Positions 1 to 13,216 are shown, counted from the first letter of the stretch. The stretch is 64,000 nucleotides of DNA from Luffa acutangula (GCA_036850905.1 CM072088.1:56416958-56480957); one strand, 5' to 3'. Notes: generated from the letters alone by a model not told the origin. Made by a program: numbers and translations.

Positions 1-1914
1 AGGATTCTTCATTGTAATAGAGATTTATGATAGAGGATTTCATGATAAGGATCAAATTCTCGAGAAACAGCATAAGATGTCTACGACTCATGAAGATAGG
101 ATCTTTGAGAAAGAGAGAGATTGAAGACTGCTTTTAATTGATCAAGAGCTTGAAGCATGTCATATAGTACTTATACATTTAACTCAGAGTTTCCTAGTCC
201 TATAAATGTATTGTCAATGTCAATTATATATGTGTCATCTCACATAGATAGTCGAAGTCTGATCATTATTTATACATCGTGTTAAACTCTTATTTATAAA
301 GTAAGAAGTTGGACTATTTGTTAGTGTCCTTGAGAAACTGGGTCCATTGTCAAATGAGAAACTATAATGGAGTAATTACAAATATGAATCCCTTGATTCG
401 TGTGTGTGTGTGTGTATATATACATGCATTGTCCATGACAAAAATCTGAAATAGGAATGTGAAACACAACTATAATGCCTGCACAAGAATGCTTTGAACT
501 AATACATAATGTTGAATATACTTATCTTCCCCGAGTGTTTCCTTATTTGAGTGATTGACACGTTCAGTAACCTTTGAGTCAAAAGATAATCCGGTGAAAA
601 TATCAGTGTGAGCAAAGTTCCATAATGATCAAAAGTATGACACCTATCGTGAGTTCATAAATAAACACATTTCCATCAGATTTATAGTTCGTTCAAAAAT
701 AAGATTAAGCAGGTTTCTATCCGAACATCATAAATTATAATAAATCCCTCAGAAACATCAATATTGAACAATCTAGAATGAAAGTGAATCTTCTCCAAGT
801 AGTTGGAACCATCGAGAAGCTATCTCCAATGATAAATAATTGCTCAAGGATAATGGAGCATGCAATAAAAGGAAAAGAGAAAATGGGATAGGCTGGCTTA
901 GCTTTGCCTAATTTGTTTAAGCAAATCTGAATATTTTTTAGGACCGAAAGTATTCTGCCTAAAAACTTTCCACCTTAATGTCCTCTTTGCTTTCACAAAC
1001 TTTACTTGCAACCACGCGACCAGCTTATTTCCTCAGTCACTTTTCTTTCTTTAAATTTTGCTGTCAACGAGAAAGGCCTATCTGGACCATTCCCAGCTGA
1101 ACATTCATTAACTGCTTTACTTCAGAATTGATCAAATCTTCTGTCAGACTTGAAAAATAAAGAGAAGATTCCAAAACTAACAGATTTTTAATGTATTTGA
1201 AACTGGTATATTGAAAGCATCAATAAGTCAAGTACCTGTACAACAAAAATGCTTCAGTTTAAAAATTCTAAAATGTCTTTTCAAGTGTACCTTTTAATGC
1301 ACTTGGACACTTTTTCTTCCACGACCATATTGTGCCCCAATGAAAACTGAAAGCATATTCTCGTCCTCATTCTCTTTCATTGAACCCAAACTTAGTATCC
1401 CATTATGTTTTTGCTGTAAATCTTGTCCAGATTTCACTTTTGAATGAGATGTAAAGAAAGTTTGCTATTAAGATGAGATAAATGCAGTAAAGATCAGAGG
1501 GGACGATAATTAATTATGCCAACCCAGAATTCGATTCGAAATATGTCAAAATGTTCTCAGAAAAGGGTTACAACCTAAATTTTAAAATTTTTATACAAAT
1601 TCATGGGAAGGAGCTTCAGACAAGATGGAAAACTACTTGGATGTTAGAATTAATTTTTAATAGATCTTTAAATACCTCTGAAGATGCTACCAGCGAGTAA
1701 AATCATGTGCTTAGTTGATTGTGAACGTACCATGAAATAAATGGGCAGCTTAGTCTTGGGAGAAATTACAAGTGAATTCCACACCACAACTTGTCATCAG
1801 TATCAACAGAAGACCGGGAATACCATGACCACAGGGAAGAGTTGCATGCCAACAAAATAGCAGGATGCAGTTTCAGGCTATGAAATGAATTGCAAATGGC
1901 TTGAACTTCATGCT
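1..1914. other. No gene recognised; flank of the RRM gene
   Basis: AT-rich sequence downstream of the minus-strand RRM gene. I see no long open frame, no transposon motif and no convincing exon. A short TG/TA microsatellite lies at about 401-423. The part just left of 1915 would be the 3' untranslated region of that gene if its last exon is correctly placed. Confidence 0.4.
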
Positions 1915-4900
1915 TCAGCCAACGTCACTCTCTATTGCAGTTGATTCTACCAGAGCCTGTAAGCAAATGGTAATATGATGTTTTATATTCATTCATGTGC
2001 AATGGCAAAAGGATGAATTGCAAGCATCTTTGGAGAAGAGTTATTGGATATAGAGACGGTCAAATGTAAGGCATTAGATAGAAGGGAAATCTAAAAATGT
2101 TTATGTGACACAAATAAATATATGATAAATCTATGTAGACTGTAATTGATATAGATAAAAATATATTTCCTCAATTTATTATCATGACTGTAACGCCCCA
2201 GGTTTTTATTATCTACTAACCTAACGACATTACTAACTCTTATGACAAAACTAACCGAGTGTTCCAAAAATTTCGGCAACATAATAGCATACACAAAACA
2301 AAACTAAACCAAAATTTTACTTAACCTGTCTTTATCGATGCCGAATTGACAAGTTCAAACATATTCGGCCCCTAATCAGCGAGCTGTTAGGCTCGAATCT
2401 AGATTTTAGCGTTTGCCCATAAGTTGAAAGGCCTCGAATCGAATTACACATGACATAAGCGTGGGAGTTGGTATCAACGTTTTTGGGCCTATAAATTCAC
2501 CTTCCAGCAAGCATTCGACATCCATGGGTATATTTTGGTAAGTTCCAGCGCCTTAGACCTTTGCAACTCAATTAGATTGGCCTTAGAAAAGTCTATGACC
2601 CTTGGGTGTTGTTTAATTTTCAGTTTCGACCCAATTCGGATTCCGGGCAATGCATATTCAAGGAGCTTTAGTGCTGGTCGACCAATTCCAGCAAGCATCT
2701 CATCCCATTAGCATAGTTCACTTGAGATCTACTGGAGCTTATTCGAGTTATTTCCAACAAAAAGCTTATTCTGTTTGGTGGAGCTTAGAAGGCTTCAAGT
2801 TGGTTCCAAGTGTTGATCTAGCTTTCAAGCTCAACGTTAGGACCTTTTCAAGTTCTTTAGGAGCTCCTAGATTATTCTAGTAAGCATTATAGGTAAGTAG
2901 TTTCTATATGTTGAGTCTGTTTGATTGTGTGATGCATTTTGCATGTTTTATCTTTTATGTTATATTATGACTTTTTTTTTTTGAAAAAGTTATATTATGA
3001 CTCTTTTATGAAGTGTATATACTTTGAATTAGTTGAGCATGCTTGGATGCTTGTTGTGGAATTGCATGGTAATGAGCATGTTGAATTCCTATGTGGTGAT
3101 AGAATTACGTGTTTCATGATCTCGTATGCTTAGTTGGATGAGTCATGGAAAGTATGGTTGCAATATTGCTATAACATTATGGTCATCTGAAATGTTAATG
3201 CACATCTGGGTTGTGAGCTTGCTTAGTGAAAAGAGATTAGAGGACCTTGAGTTGAGTACAGGAGGGTGTAGGGTCCTAGGGTCTCAAGTATAAATGGTTG
3301 AGGACTAGCATAGTGATAAACGATGTGAGTTAAATATTAGGGCCTCGGGTATAAATGGTCGAGGGCTGATATTGTTTCGAGGAAAGTAAAGTGATTATCA
3401 GCTAAGAAGCACAGACACTTCTAAAATGACGAAGTGTCAGTGTCGGACACGTGTCCGACACCGACAAGCCCCGACACGCCTCCAACACGTGTCCGACACG
3501 CCACGTGGCGGGTCTGATTTTTTTTAATTTTTTTATTTTCGGACACGGATGGACACGGCTCGACACGGCTCCAACAAGATTTTTTTTCTTCTTTTTTTCC
3601 TATTTTTATCCATAGTTATGTTTTTATCCTTGTTTTTTTTTTCTGTTTTTATCCTTCTCTATAGCCTTTGTGTTTTTTTTTTCTATTTTTATCTATAGTT
3701 ATGTTTTTATCCTTGTAGTTTTTTTCTGTTTTTATCCTTCTCAGAAGCCTTTGTGTTTTTTTTTCCTGTTTTTATCCATAGTTCTGTTTTTTTTTTCTTT
3801 TTTTCTGTTTTTATCCATAGTTCTGTTTTTTACTTGTTTTAATGTTTAAATATAGAGGAAATTTACATAAAAGTATTAAATATTCATAATATGTCAAAAT
3901 ATGCACACATATATATGTTTTTTTAAAAAAAAAATTAACGTGTCCCCAACGTGTCGTGTCCTACTTTTTTGGAAATTGACGTGTCGCCGTGTCCGTGTCG
4001 TGTCGTGTCCATGTCGCGTGTCAGTGTTCGTGCTTCTTAGAAGTTTTGGCTACTAAAGTTGTCTAGTTGAATTGTCCCTTTATGCTTGTTTAGATTTAGG
4101 TTGTGATGGTGCAAGATCTAGCTCGCTTGTTTTGGTGGTAGTTTGAAGTATGTTATGTTGACGTGCGATCTTGTGGAAGTTTGTAGTTGGGTGGTCGTGG
4201 TTTATCATTTGAAGTGTGTTTCCCTTGTTTAATAAGTTAAATAAAAGTTTGGTTTAGTTCTGTGTATGTTGTTATGTTGTCGAAATTTTCGTAGCACTCG
4301 GTTAGTTTTGTCATTCGAGTTAATAATGTCGCTAGGTTAGTAGATAATAAAAACTTGGGGCATTACAATAACATATGTATGTCATATGTAAGATTCCCTA
4401 CAATATTGATACATAGCACAATTGTTCTAATAAAGTCCTGTCCAACAATTGTATCCACGAGTACATTGTTTCTATTAAATTAGGTGTTCGTTCTTTTTTT
4501 TATTTCCTTGGAGAGAGAGAAGAGAAGAGAATCTAAAGTGTTTTAATGTTGAAACACAAACCTGAAGTTCTTGTTCACTGGTTTTAAGTTTCTCAGAATA
4601 ATCCTTCACTAGCAGAAAGCTTTTATGGAGCTGCAGTTATTTGCAAAACAAAACCAGAATTATCATTGTCATTATAGTTTCTAAAGAATGTAATATATCA
4701 AACGGGCAGTTACCTTGGTCAGCTGCATCTGACGGAATGAAGAGCGCTTCTTTGCGCTGATCAATGCATCTTCCAGTTTCTGCATCCAACATTAGTTAGT
4801 TGGACACAAACTAGATGTTAGTTATAAAGCACGAGGGACAGGACAACAATGAGAACACAACAAAAGTGTCACGGTTAAAAGTCATAAAATTATCTTATAC

Positions 4901-7670
4901 CTTGGCTTTCTTTTGCAAATCAATCACAAGTTTTCCTTTCTCTCCAGTCCTCTCCTCTATATGAGAAATCTGAAAATGATAACCTCTAAGGCTCTAAATT
5001 CAAGTGCGAATGATGCAAAACAAGTTACAGAACATTGCACAAACCATAATTAGATTCAAAGGAACATATCAACTGGAGCTGAATTTAATACGTTGGTTAA
5101 GTTTCTTTTTGAGGATGGGTTGCATATTTGTTTGTGGGCCTATAGATTATATTATGTTCTGAAGCACATTTCAGATCGAGGGTATTATATTATGCCTAAT
5201 CCACTTGGAATCTTTCTGAAAATTTTGCCAACCAGTTCCAAATGACCACCTCTCTCTTCTGCTAAGAAAAATAATCATCAGCGCACTTGTTGGTCAACTA
5301 TATGTAGAAACAGACCTCTTTTCTAAGTTCTTCAAATCTTTCAGTTGATATCTCCAGTTGTTCCTTTAGCTACAATGCAAACAATAGGAGCAAAAGTTGC
5401 CTTAGATGCTTATTAATCAGTTGTAACCTTGTAATAGAGAAAATCTAAAAGGTGAAAAATGGTAAGCATACTTCATGGATATAATCATCACTAGAGTCTG
5501 ATGAAAGATCCCGAATAGTTCGATCTCCAATTGCAAGACTGAAAAGAGAAGCCATAATAGCAATCATATAGTATAATCATGGCCAAAAAGTTATTCCTCT
5601 TTATCCATCCTTTCTATGAAACAGGAGGGAAGACATTGCATGATCTGGATCAATTGTAAGACTGAAAAGAGAAGCCATAATAGCAATCATATAATCATGG
5701 CCAAAAGGTTACTTCTCTTTCTTATCCTTTCTATGAAACAGGAAGGAAGACACGGCAAGATGTTGATGCTATTGATCCCAAAATACATCAAGAGGAAGAA
5801 CATATGCAATTTTTCATCTTCCTTTAAAATAAAGGATTATACCATAAAACTTAAAAGTAATGGGGAAATGGTATGTACATTTGGAGAAAAGAAAAACTAG
5901 ACGTGGTTTTAAAATTTCACAAAACTATATAAGCATTAAAATGAGCTAAAATTACGTGGAAAGTTTTCTAAATAATTACTACCTAATTCATCTCCATGGA
6001 AGTTGTAACAGAAGTTTCATTGTTTTTAAAACCTGTACTGTCATCTAGTCATTGACTTCCCCATCTGTCCAGTGCCTTTAATATAAGACTCAATGAATGC
6101 GTATGAGGGAAAGGATATTACCACAAATGAAAGAATAAAGTAATTTAAAGATCTCTAGAAAATTTCGGGAATCACTAACTGCCCAGTTAAAAACTATCAA
6201 ACATCTAGAAACATTGGCTTCACAACTGAGCAGACATTCCAACTCAATTAATTGTCAAGAATCTAGAATTTACAATATTATGTCACAGATGTGAAAATTA
6301 GTTATATGACTAACCAAACTCAGACAAATAGTAAATTATGCTAAAACGACTTTACATTGATGTCAACAAGTTCTAAGACAGACTCACCCGTTATCTCTCC
6401 TTGACAGTGGATCTCTATCATTGTCAAGGCTTTTATCATAATCATCAGTGTTATCAATGCCTCTGCCTCCACTCCAATCTGCATCACGATCTTTTTCCCA
6501 ATCCTGATCGTGGTTCAAATCATGTATCTTCTCATTATCCTTTGAAGTTTTTTCCAACTCTGGATCCCTATCCAATAATTTATCCTTAGGTTGATCACGA
6601 TCTTGTGGGTGCTCATATACTCTTTCCTTGTCCAAATCACGTTCTCGAGATCGATCACGGTCTCTAGACCAATCATTATTTCTACCTCTATGACGGTATC
6701 TGTCATGATCATAATCCCTCCCTCGATCTCTATCCCTCTCCCAACTTGCATCCCTCTCTACATCGAATCTACCAAACCTTCCACCACCTCTAGTCTTCAC
6801 TCCATTAACTCTGACAACTCGCCCATCAATAGTCTAATTCAAAGCCTTACACTGTCAGAAGTCAAGACTCAAAAACATAATGGAAAATATATAATTTATA
6901 AACAACCAACACTTAAAGATTTGTATTCCAGCTATAAAATGAACATACCCTTCCATCCATGTCTTTGATGGCATCAACAGCAGATCGAGGGTTTGTAAAA
7001 GTAACAAAGCCATAGCACTTTCCCCTAGTACTACGATCATTGATAATCTGGTGACAAATCAAATTATTAAACTACAATCACATTCTATATGGAAATTACA
7101 TGCAACAGAGCCATTCAAACGCAAGTGCAATTGAAAGCATTTAAACCAATACATAGCAAACAAATGTCATGGAAGCATTCAAGTAAAACAAAACTAAACC
7201 AACAACACAAATTCTCCACAATAGCAAAGAATCTTCACCATGAATTCAGCATCTTCCACCATGTCCAGTAATTCAAACCAAGTACAAACCATTGATACAT
7301 TCTTCAGAGGGCATGCTCCATTCTTTAAGATACCTACTACCCATGTCTAAACTCCGTTTAAAAAAACTATTGAGCTAGACAATTTAGTTCAAACAAACAT
7401 CTGAACTTCAAGTAGCTTTGTAAATTTTTTTAAAAATATATATTTATATCCAAACAATCAACTATTCCTTCAGAAACACCTAAAGAGCTGCATAATTCTT
7501 ATGACAAGATCGAAGGAGGGAAAGGGGAGGGAGAAATCAAGTTAGTGAGAGGAATTGACCTTAACAGCGACGACGGCGCCGTACAAATCGAAGATTCTGC
7601 GCAGACTATCCTCGGTGGCGTCGTAAGGAAGTCCGCCGACGTATATCGAGCTATCATCGTCCACCGTCAT
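1915..7670 (-). CDS. RRM RNA-binding protein with Arg/Asp-rich tract and coiled coil (9 exons, 340 aa)
   Basis: Exons read by hand on the minus strand: 7560-7670, 6949-7047, 6388-6833, 5472-5538, 5316-5369, 4901-4969, 4714-4779, 4562-4630 and 1915-1956. All junctions are GT-AG and the total is 1023 nt, divisible by three. The start ATG is at 7668-7670 and the stop at 1915-1917. Residues 8-80 form one RRM: RNP2 is IYVGGL (8-13) and RNP1 is KCYGFVTF (47-54), with Cys where Gly or Ala is usual. Residues about 90-215, all in exon 3, are rich in Arg-Asp and Arg-Glu pairs, as in splicing-related proteins. Residues about 240-320 are charged and heptad-like, a probable coiled coil. A role in nuclear pre-mRNA processing is inferred from this architecture; I do not recognise the gene name. 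Intron 8 (1957-4561) is inflated by transposons. The 13-residue last exon is the least certain part. Confidence 0.83.
2189..4367. mobile_element. Long-TIR DNA transposon, non-autonomous, inside intron 8
   Basis: The ends are inverted repeats of about 130 bp (2189-2324 against about 4231-4367). They start TGTAACGCCCC on the left and, read in reverse, TGTAATGCCCC on the right, with clear homology for the whole arm. Long arms suggest a Mutator-like or foldback element, but I found no matching 9-bp target duplication, so the superfamily is open. The interior has only short frames and no transposase. A partly repeated unit lies at about 3240-3375 (a GTATAAATGGT-containing segment occurs twice). 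A second MITE is nested inside at 3402-4040. Confidence 0.7.
3402..4040. mobile_element. GTGTC/GACAC MITE family, copy 1
   Basis: Begins CTAAGAAGCAC and ends GTGCTTCTTAG. Subterminal regions are built of GACAC units on the left and GTGTC units on the right, so the ends can fold back. The middle is T-rich and non-coding. The family is shared with 46492-46916 and 50068-50716. No 8-bp target duplication is visible for this copy. It carries CACGTG cores, for example at 3448-3453. Confidence 0.8.
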
Positions 7671-8002
7671 GACCACTGCGAAAATCCAAACTCAGAGGAG
7701 AATGAAGAAGGTCGCGAAGAACACTCTATTGAGCTCCCTTTCCCAATGTTAAGCTCACCATCGCTATTGCTAATTTGTAGGAAGCGTTGATCGACATGTC
7801 GGAAGTAAGGGAGAAACCTAACGACAGATCGAGAGAAAAGGCGAAGGAACATAAATTTAGAATATCCCACTTGAAGGTGGACATTTGTAACCAAACCAAG
7901 TCTATTGTCATTTGTTTTATATCCTAAAATTATCAAGTTATTTATTAATTATGATTTTTTTAGTTTAACGACATGACCGTCGACCTTAAAGATGGTAATT
8001 AG
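7671..8002. other. Upstream region of the RRM gene
   Basis: Presumed 5' untranslated and promoter region of the minus-strand RRM gene. Sequence next to the start is GC-richer, then turns AT-rich from about 7850. I could not assign a TATA box or transcription start. Confidence 0.35.
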
Positions 8003-9067
8003 TGTTTCATCCATTAAGCTATGCTTTAATCGGTTATTTCATAGATATACAATGCTCAATTAATTGCATTAAGATCTTGGGTACGAAATTAATTAATTAA
8101 ACTAGAGAAATTCTCAATTTAATTAACTAATCAACTTATGATTCTTAAGTCCTATCTAGCAAGCTATGAAATCTCCCAAAGAAAAGTCAAAGGAATGATT
8201 TAGACATAGTGGCTACCAAATAGCAGTTACATCGACATGATATCTCGAGTGATCAATTCGATAAATCCATACATAAACAATAATTAAAGCAAGAAATCAT
8301 AGGAGCATTCATAAACATCATAAAATCCACAATAATTTCAAAATCTCAACGAAAATCAACCAGTGATTCAAATTATATCCCAAATCCAACAATTAACTGA
8401 ACTAGCCTAACATATTAACACTAAACATGCTCAAAAACAAAAAATTAATCATCTAATCTAATCTAAACTAACTAAGAAGGAAGAATAAAGCTGGAAAGGG
8501 AAAGAAATTAATAAAAAAAAAATGGCACAAGAATCGAAAATCTAACCTCCTTCAACAAAAAGAAAGAGATAAATTTATAGGCCCAACAGTCGAAGCGTTG
8601 AGACAACATTAGAAACGTCTCAACGCTTTGAATGAAATGGCGACTAGCGCGTGCGCAGGTCGACAACGTCAAGACACTTCAAATGCATATGACACAATCT
8701 GAAGGGTGTGCAGTTTTGAGCAACTTCCCCTCAACGCTACAGATTACCGGTAGCATCAAGACACTATGGGACAACATCTCAACACTACCCTCTCGAGTCT
8801 TCAATGAATTTTCTTCAATTTTGAAGTATTTTGACGCTTGGAACGAGGTCTTGACACTATGCTCTCAGAAATATCTCCTTTACATTTCTTTGACTTCCAA
8901 ATTGGCCAAGTGTTGGCTAATTTCTCCAAATTAGCACCAAAATGACCTAAAGCGCCACTAAAGCCTCTAATGCTCAATTACCTATAAATTGAACAAATTA
9001 AACATTAAATTCACGATAACTAGCATAAAATGACGGAATTAAATAACACTTATATGGTGTTATCACT
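8003..9067 (-). mobile_element. Probable solo LTR
   Basis: The right end is GGTGTTATCA; read on the minus strand it opens TGATAACACC, an end seen on some plant Ty3/gypsy LTRs. The best left end is TG at 8003. Flanks are ATTAG (left) and CTTAG (right), four of five bases alike. The interior is AT-rich with repeated phrases around CTCAACGCTT and no coding sequence. The left boundary is uncertain. Confidence 0.4.
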
Positions 9068-9890
9068 TAGCAACCAAAGTAATCAAATAGTCAAACTTTT
9101 CAAACAAAATCCTTTGCCAAACCTACAACAACTCATTTTCCATGAAGCCAATACTCAATTTGGTAATTTGAATGTAGGCTCAATAGCTCAACTTACCCAA
9201 GGTAAGGCAACAAATCGCCCAATAAATTCTTCCTTCAAAACTCCTTTTTGGCTTTAGCCAAAATCAACCACAACTTCACCTAAAATTCCCGACTTAGGAA
9301 TTAATTAAATTCCAAAATTTACATTATAGGGAAGTTTAAGAAAATAGATCTTACCCATCAAAACTCACTCCGCTTACTGGACAACACTTTGAATTAGCGA
9401 AATTCCCTAATTATGAGCCCGAAATTGGATTGGTAATGCTGAAACGGGTTTTCAATAAGAAATGGGTCATCTCCCTTGACAAAATAATCTCAATTGGAGT
9501 TCAAAAAGATAAGAAATCTCAGTCAAATCTAGAAATTTCTTCTTTGGACAATAGCTTAAATGACCGAGTATTCGAGTTTGAACGCCAGGAAATAGTGGGT
9601 ATGGGTGGAACTAAGATGCAAATGATGTGAAGGTGCAAGCAGAAATCGGCCAAACCAATTTAACCGTCCAAAACCGCCGATGGTTCAGTTTCGGTCGAAT
9701 GCAGTTTGATTTATGAGGGCTCTGAATACAATCGGTCAGTGTTGGTTCCACGAAGGATTACAGATAACTAACTGTGTCGATCGATTGTCACCAAGGGTTT
9801 CTGTTTCTGCTCTTCCAACCGTCCACGTCCAAGTCCAACAGATTAAATTAACAGAATATTAAAGTTTAAAATGTTGAGTCTGTCGCGTTG
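9068..9890. other. No feature recognised
   Basis: Short frames only (for example 9030-9257 and 9430-9630) without recognisable motifs. This is the pre-insertion neighbourhood of the copia element, whose target duplication starts at 9891. Confidence 0.3.
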
Positions 9891-9895
9891 ATTTC

Positions 9896-10092
9896 TATTA
9901 GATATATATGTATTATAGTTAATTAACTTTACTATGGTTGTCGTTGGTTACTCAAAGTTGTTACTTTACTATAATTATACCATTGGTTACTCAAAGTTGT
10001 TATTTTACCCACCTATGTACGTGTATTTAAGAGAGAGTTTGATCTCAATATCAATGAGAAAGTTATCATTTGTCTCTCCATCATATTTGAAA
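9896..10092 (+). repeat. 5' LTR of the copia element
   Basis: 197 bp, bounded by the ATTTC target duplication and the initiator-Met primer site. It holds two near-identical copies of TTGGTTACTCAAAGTTGTTA about 40 bp apart. Confidence 0.9.
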
Positions 10093-10177
10093 TGGTATCA
10101 GAGCATATCTGATTCCTTTTTTCTTTTTTTTTTCACGTCTTTTTCCCGGGTTCGTCATTCTTGTTCGTTCCTCTTCA

Positions 10178-10798
10178 ATGACGAACAAAGAAACCTCTGG
10201 CGATCAAGCTCTGGACATTGACGCTCAACTGAATCTATTCTTGCTGCATCACTCCTTCACTTCGACGACTACTCTCGTGAATCAACCACTAATTGGTGCT
10301 AATAATTACGTCTCATGGAGCAGAGCAGTTCTGGATGCTAGAATTTCTACTCAAAAATCTGATCTAGTTGCCTTACTCACTACAAATAGTTCGAATGTGA
10401 AAAGGAATTATTCACATAATTCTAATTCTCCACGAAACAAAGATAATTCCAGAGATGATCAACAACCAATCTGTTCACATTGCAAGATAAAAGGTCATAC
10501 TGTTGATAGGTGTTACAAAATTCATGGCTATCCACCGGGTTATAGGACAAGAAATCAACATAATTCACAACCTACAAATGGTACGAATAATTCTTCTAAA
10601 GTTGTTGGTACTAATTTTGTTTCTCAGAATGTGCAGCCTACTTCGGTTGAAGGGAATTTCTTTCCCAGTTTGAATGCTAGCCAATGCTCCCAACTTATGG
10701 AGCTTCTGTCTTTGCATCTTCAAGCTGCCAAAACTGAGCTGATAACAGTTGCTACATCTACATTACATGCCTCAGGTATTTGTTATGTTGCTTCTTAA
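10178..10798 (+). pseudogene. copia gag remnant with CCHC zinc knuckle
   Basis: 206-codon frame starting at ATG 10178. The zinc knuckle C-X2-C-X4-H-X4-C (CSHCKIKGHTVDRC) lies near residues 100-115. The N-terminal part has the WSRA phrase usual in copia Gag. The protein is about half the usual length: sequence jumps from WSRAVLDARIS almost straight to the zinc-knuckle linker, so an internal deletion has removed most of the capsid-like region. The frame ends at a TAA just before the protease motif, which in relatives is normally continuous with it. Confidence 0.8.
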
Positions 10799-12540
10799 TC
10801 AATTGCATCCAATGTTTGGATTGTTGATTCAGGTGCCTCCAGACATATATCATATTGCTACTCTATGTTTCATAACTGGCGTCGTGTGCATGATATATCG
10901 ATTGTTCTTCCAACCTCCTATCGTGTTGATGTGGATTATATTGGAGATATTCAACTTAGTCCAGACTTTATTCTACGAGATGTCTTATATGTGCCAAAAT
11001 TCTCATATAACCTCATTTCTATGAGTTGTCTATTGGTGTCAGCTAACATTACACTTCAATTCTCTGGTGATTACTGCACAATACAGGACAATCTCCAGTC
11101 GAAGATGATTGGCAAGGCTAGTTGCCATAATGGCTTGTACCTGTTGGCTCCACAGATTGAAGTACCTGTTTGTTCTGTTTCAGCAGAGACTTGGCATCGC
11201 CGTTTAGGCCATTTATCCCCTAAACGATTATTATTAATGAAGGATACTCTTTCTTTTCCTGATTTTCATAATAAACATTGTGATGTTTGTCCTTTAGCTA
11301 AGCAAAAACGTTTTTCATTTCCTTTTAACAATCATGTAGCTGATAATGTGTTTGATTTGGTCCACTGTGACATTTGGGGTCCCTTTAAGACACCCACATA
11401 TAATGGTCATCGGTATTTTTTGACACTTGTGGATGACTGCTCTCGGTATACTTGGGTATATCTCTTACGTGCAAAGTCTAATGTGCACACTATTATTCCA
11501 CGGTTTTTTAAACTAGTTCAGACTCAATTCTCCAAAGTTATTAAGACTTTCAGGTTTGACAATGCCCCTAAGCTTCGCTTTGATGATTGTTTTGCATCCA
11601 TTGTCACTCAACATCAATTCTCTTGTGTTGAACATCCCCAACAGAATTCAGTAGTTGAAAGGAAGCATCAACATCTCCTCAATGTAGCTCATTTTCCAGT
11701 CTAAGGTACCTATTCGTTTTTGGGGTGAATGTGTATTAACTGCTACATATCTTATCAACCGCATACCAATGCCTCTATTATCCATTGCTACACCCTTTTC
11801 CATAGTCCACAAGTAGGATGTTGATTATTCTTTATTGCATACCTTTGGCTGTTTATGCTATGTATCTACTTTGACTGTGCATCGATCTAAGTTTGATCCT
11901 CGAGCTACTGCATGTGTGTTTCTTGGATATCCTCTTGGTATGAAAGGATATAGAGTATATGATATTGCCACGCGATAAGTTTTTGTATCTCGTGATGTTA
12001 TATTCATAGAAGATCAGTTTCCCTTTCACAACATTAAAGATGTGCCTGATGTTGATGACATATTCCCTGACTTTGTTTTACTGTGCCCTGCCTCTGGTTT
12101 TATCCCTACTGAATCTCCAAATGTTATCACTGATGTTATCGAACCTTCTATTGTTGTTGAACCTACTGATGTTATTCAACCTACTGGTGTTGTCGATCCT
12201 AACATTGCTATTGTTGGTCCTACTACTCATTCTCCGAGCATTGTTTTTTATGATACGTCTCTAAATATTCATGGTCCTACTGACTCTGTGATTAGTTCGG
12301 ATGTTGGTCACTTGCATTTACAGGGCACTAATTCAAACGAGCGTGATTCTCATACTGATGCTCTTATTCAGCTAGTGGAACCCATCAGGCGATCTTCTAG
12401 AGTTCGTCATCCTCCTGGTTTTCTACAGGACTATCATTGCAACTTGATACATCAGACTACTACGAAATTTGATAAGTTTCCCTATTCTATTCAAGGTTAC
12501 TTATCATATAACTGATTTGTTGTCCCTCTCAGGAACTTTA
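10799..12540 (+). pseudogene. copia protease-integrase remnant
   Basis: The aspartic protease motif DSGASRHIS is encoded near 10825-10850. The integrase zinc-binding His pair and CPLAKQ region lie at about 11190-11310. The catalytic core follows with HCDIWGP, VDDCSRYTW and a late VVERKHQ holding the third acidic residue. The frame is open from 10865 to 11704, then broken, with further integrase and linker sequence to about 12515 in other frames. In the middle acidic segment the usual SDN reads FDN. Stops and frameshifts make it non-functional. Confidence 0.85.
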
Positions 12541-13069
12541 TCTTCAATATCTCAACCTATTTTGAGCCATCATATTTCCACCAAGCCATCAAATTTCCTC
12601 AATGAAAAACTGCTATGGATGAGGAAATTACAGCTATGGAACGAACTCAAACCTGAAGTGTGGTTCCTTTGCCTCCTGGCCATCAAGCTGTGGGTTGTAA
12701 GTGGATATATCGCGTTAAGCATAAAGCAGATGGTTCGGTTGATCGATACAAAGTGCGCCTCGTTGCAAAGGATTATAGTCAGCAGGAAGGTATTGATTTT
12801 TTCAATACTTCTTCACTTGTAGCTAAAATAGTTACCGTCAAGTTGTTACTGTCTCTCACTACATCTTTAGGTTGGGGCCTTGCACAATTAGACATAAACA
12901 ATGCTTTTTTGAATGGGGATTTGTTTGAGGAAGTCTACATGTCCTTGCCTCTTGGCTATTATAATGATCATAAGTCTTCCAATGGTGCTCCCTTTGGTGC
13001 AAACTACTTAAGTCAATCTATGGTCTCAAACAAGCTTCAAGGCAATGGTTTTTCAAGTTTTCTCAAGTA

Positions 13070-13216
13070 CTTATATCTCATGGTTTTTTCTCAATCCAAG
13101 GCTGACTATTCATTGTTTACTAGAGGGGAAAACTCTTCTTTTGTGGCCTTGTTGGTGTATGTTGATGATATCCTCAAAACTGGTCTTTCTCCTTCTGAAA
13201 TTGTTGTTGTAAAATC
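13070..13216 (+). repeat. 147-bp direct duplication, left copy
   Basis: Identical apart from about two bases to 14566-14712. Both encode the same reverse transcriptase YVDD segment. The copies bracket the LTR fragment and are far too long to be an ordinary target-site duplication. Confidence 0.9.

Noticed and set aside
2650..3133. Frames inside the intron-8 element (2650-2880 and 2939-3133)
   Set aside because: No similarity to transposase that I can see and no coding-like composition.
2180..4376. 9-bp target duplication for the long-TIR element
   Set aside because: Flanks TATCATGAC and ATAACATAT do not match, so no superfamily was assigned from it.
6401..6968. Plus-strand coding frames at 6401-6589 and 6591-6968
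   Set aside because: They are antisense shadows of RRM gene exon 3, whose minus-strand frame has matched splice sites and protein motifs.
7545..7790. Plus-strand 81-codon frame
   Set aside because: Antisense shadow of RRM gene exon 1, which encodes RNP2.
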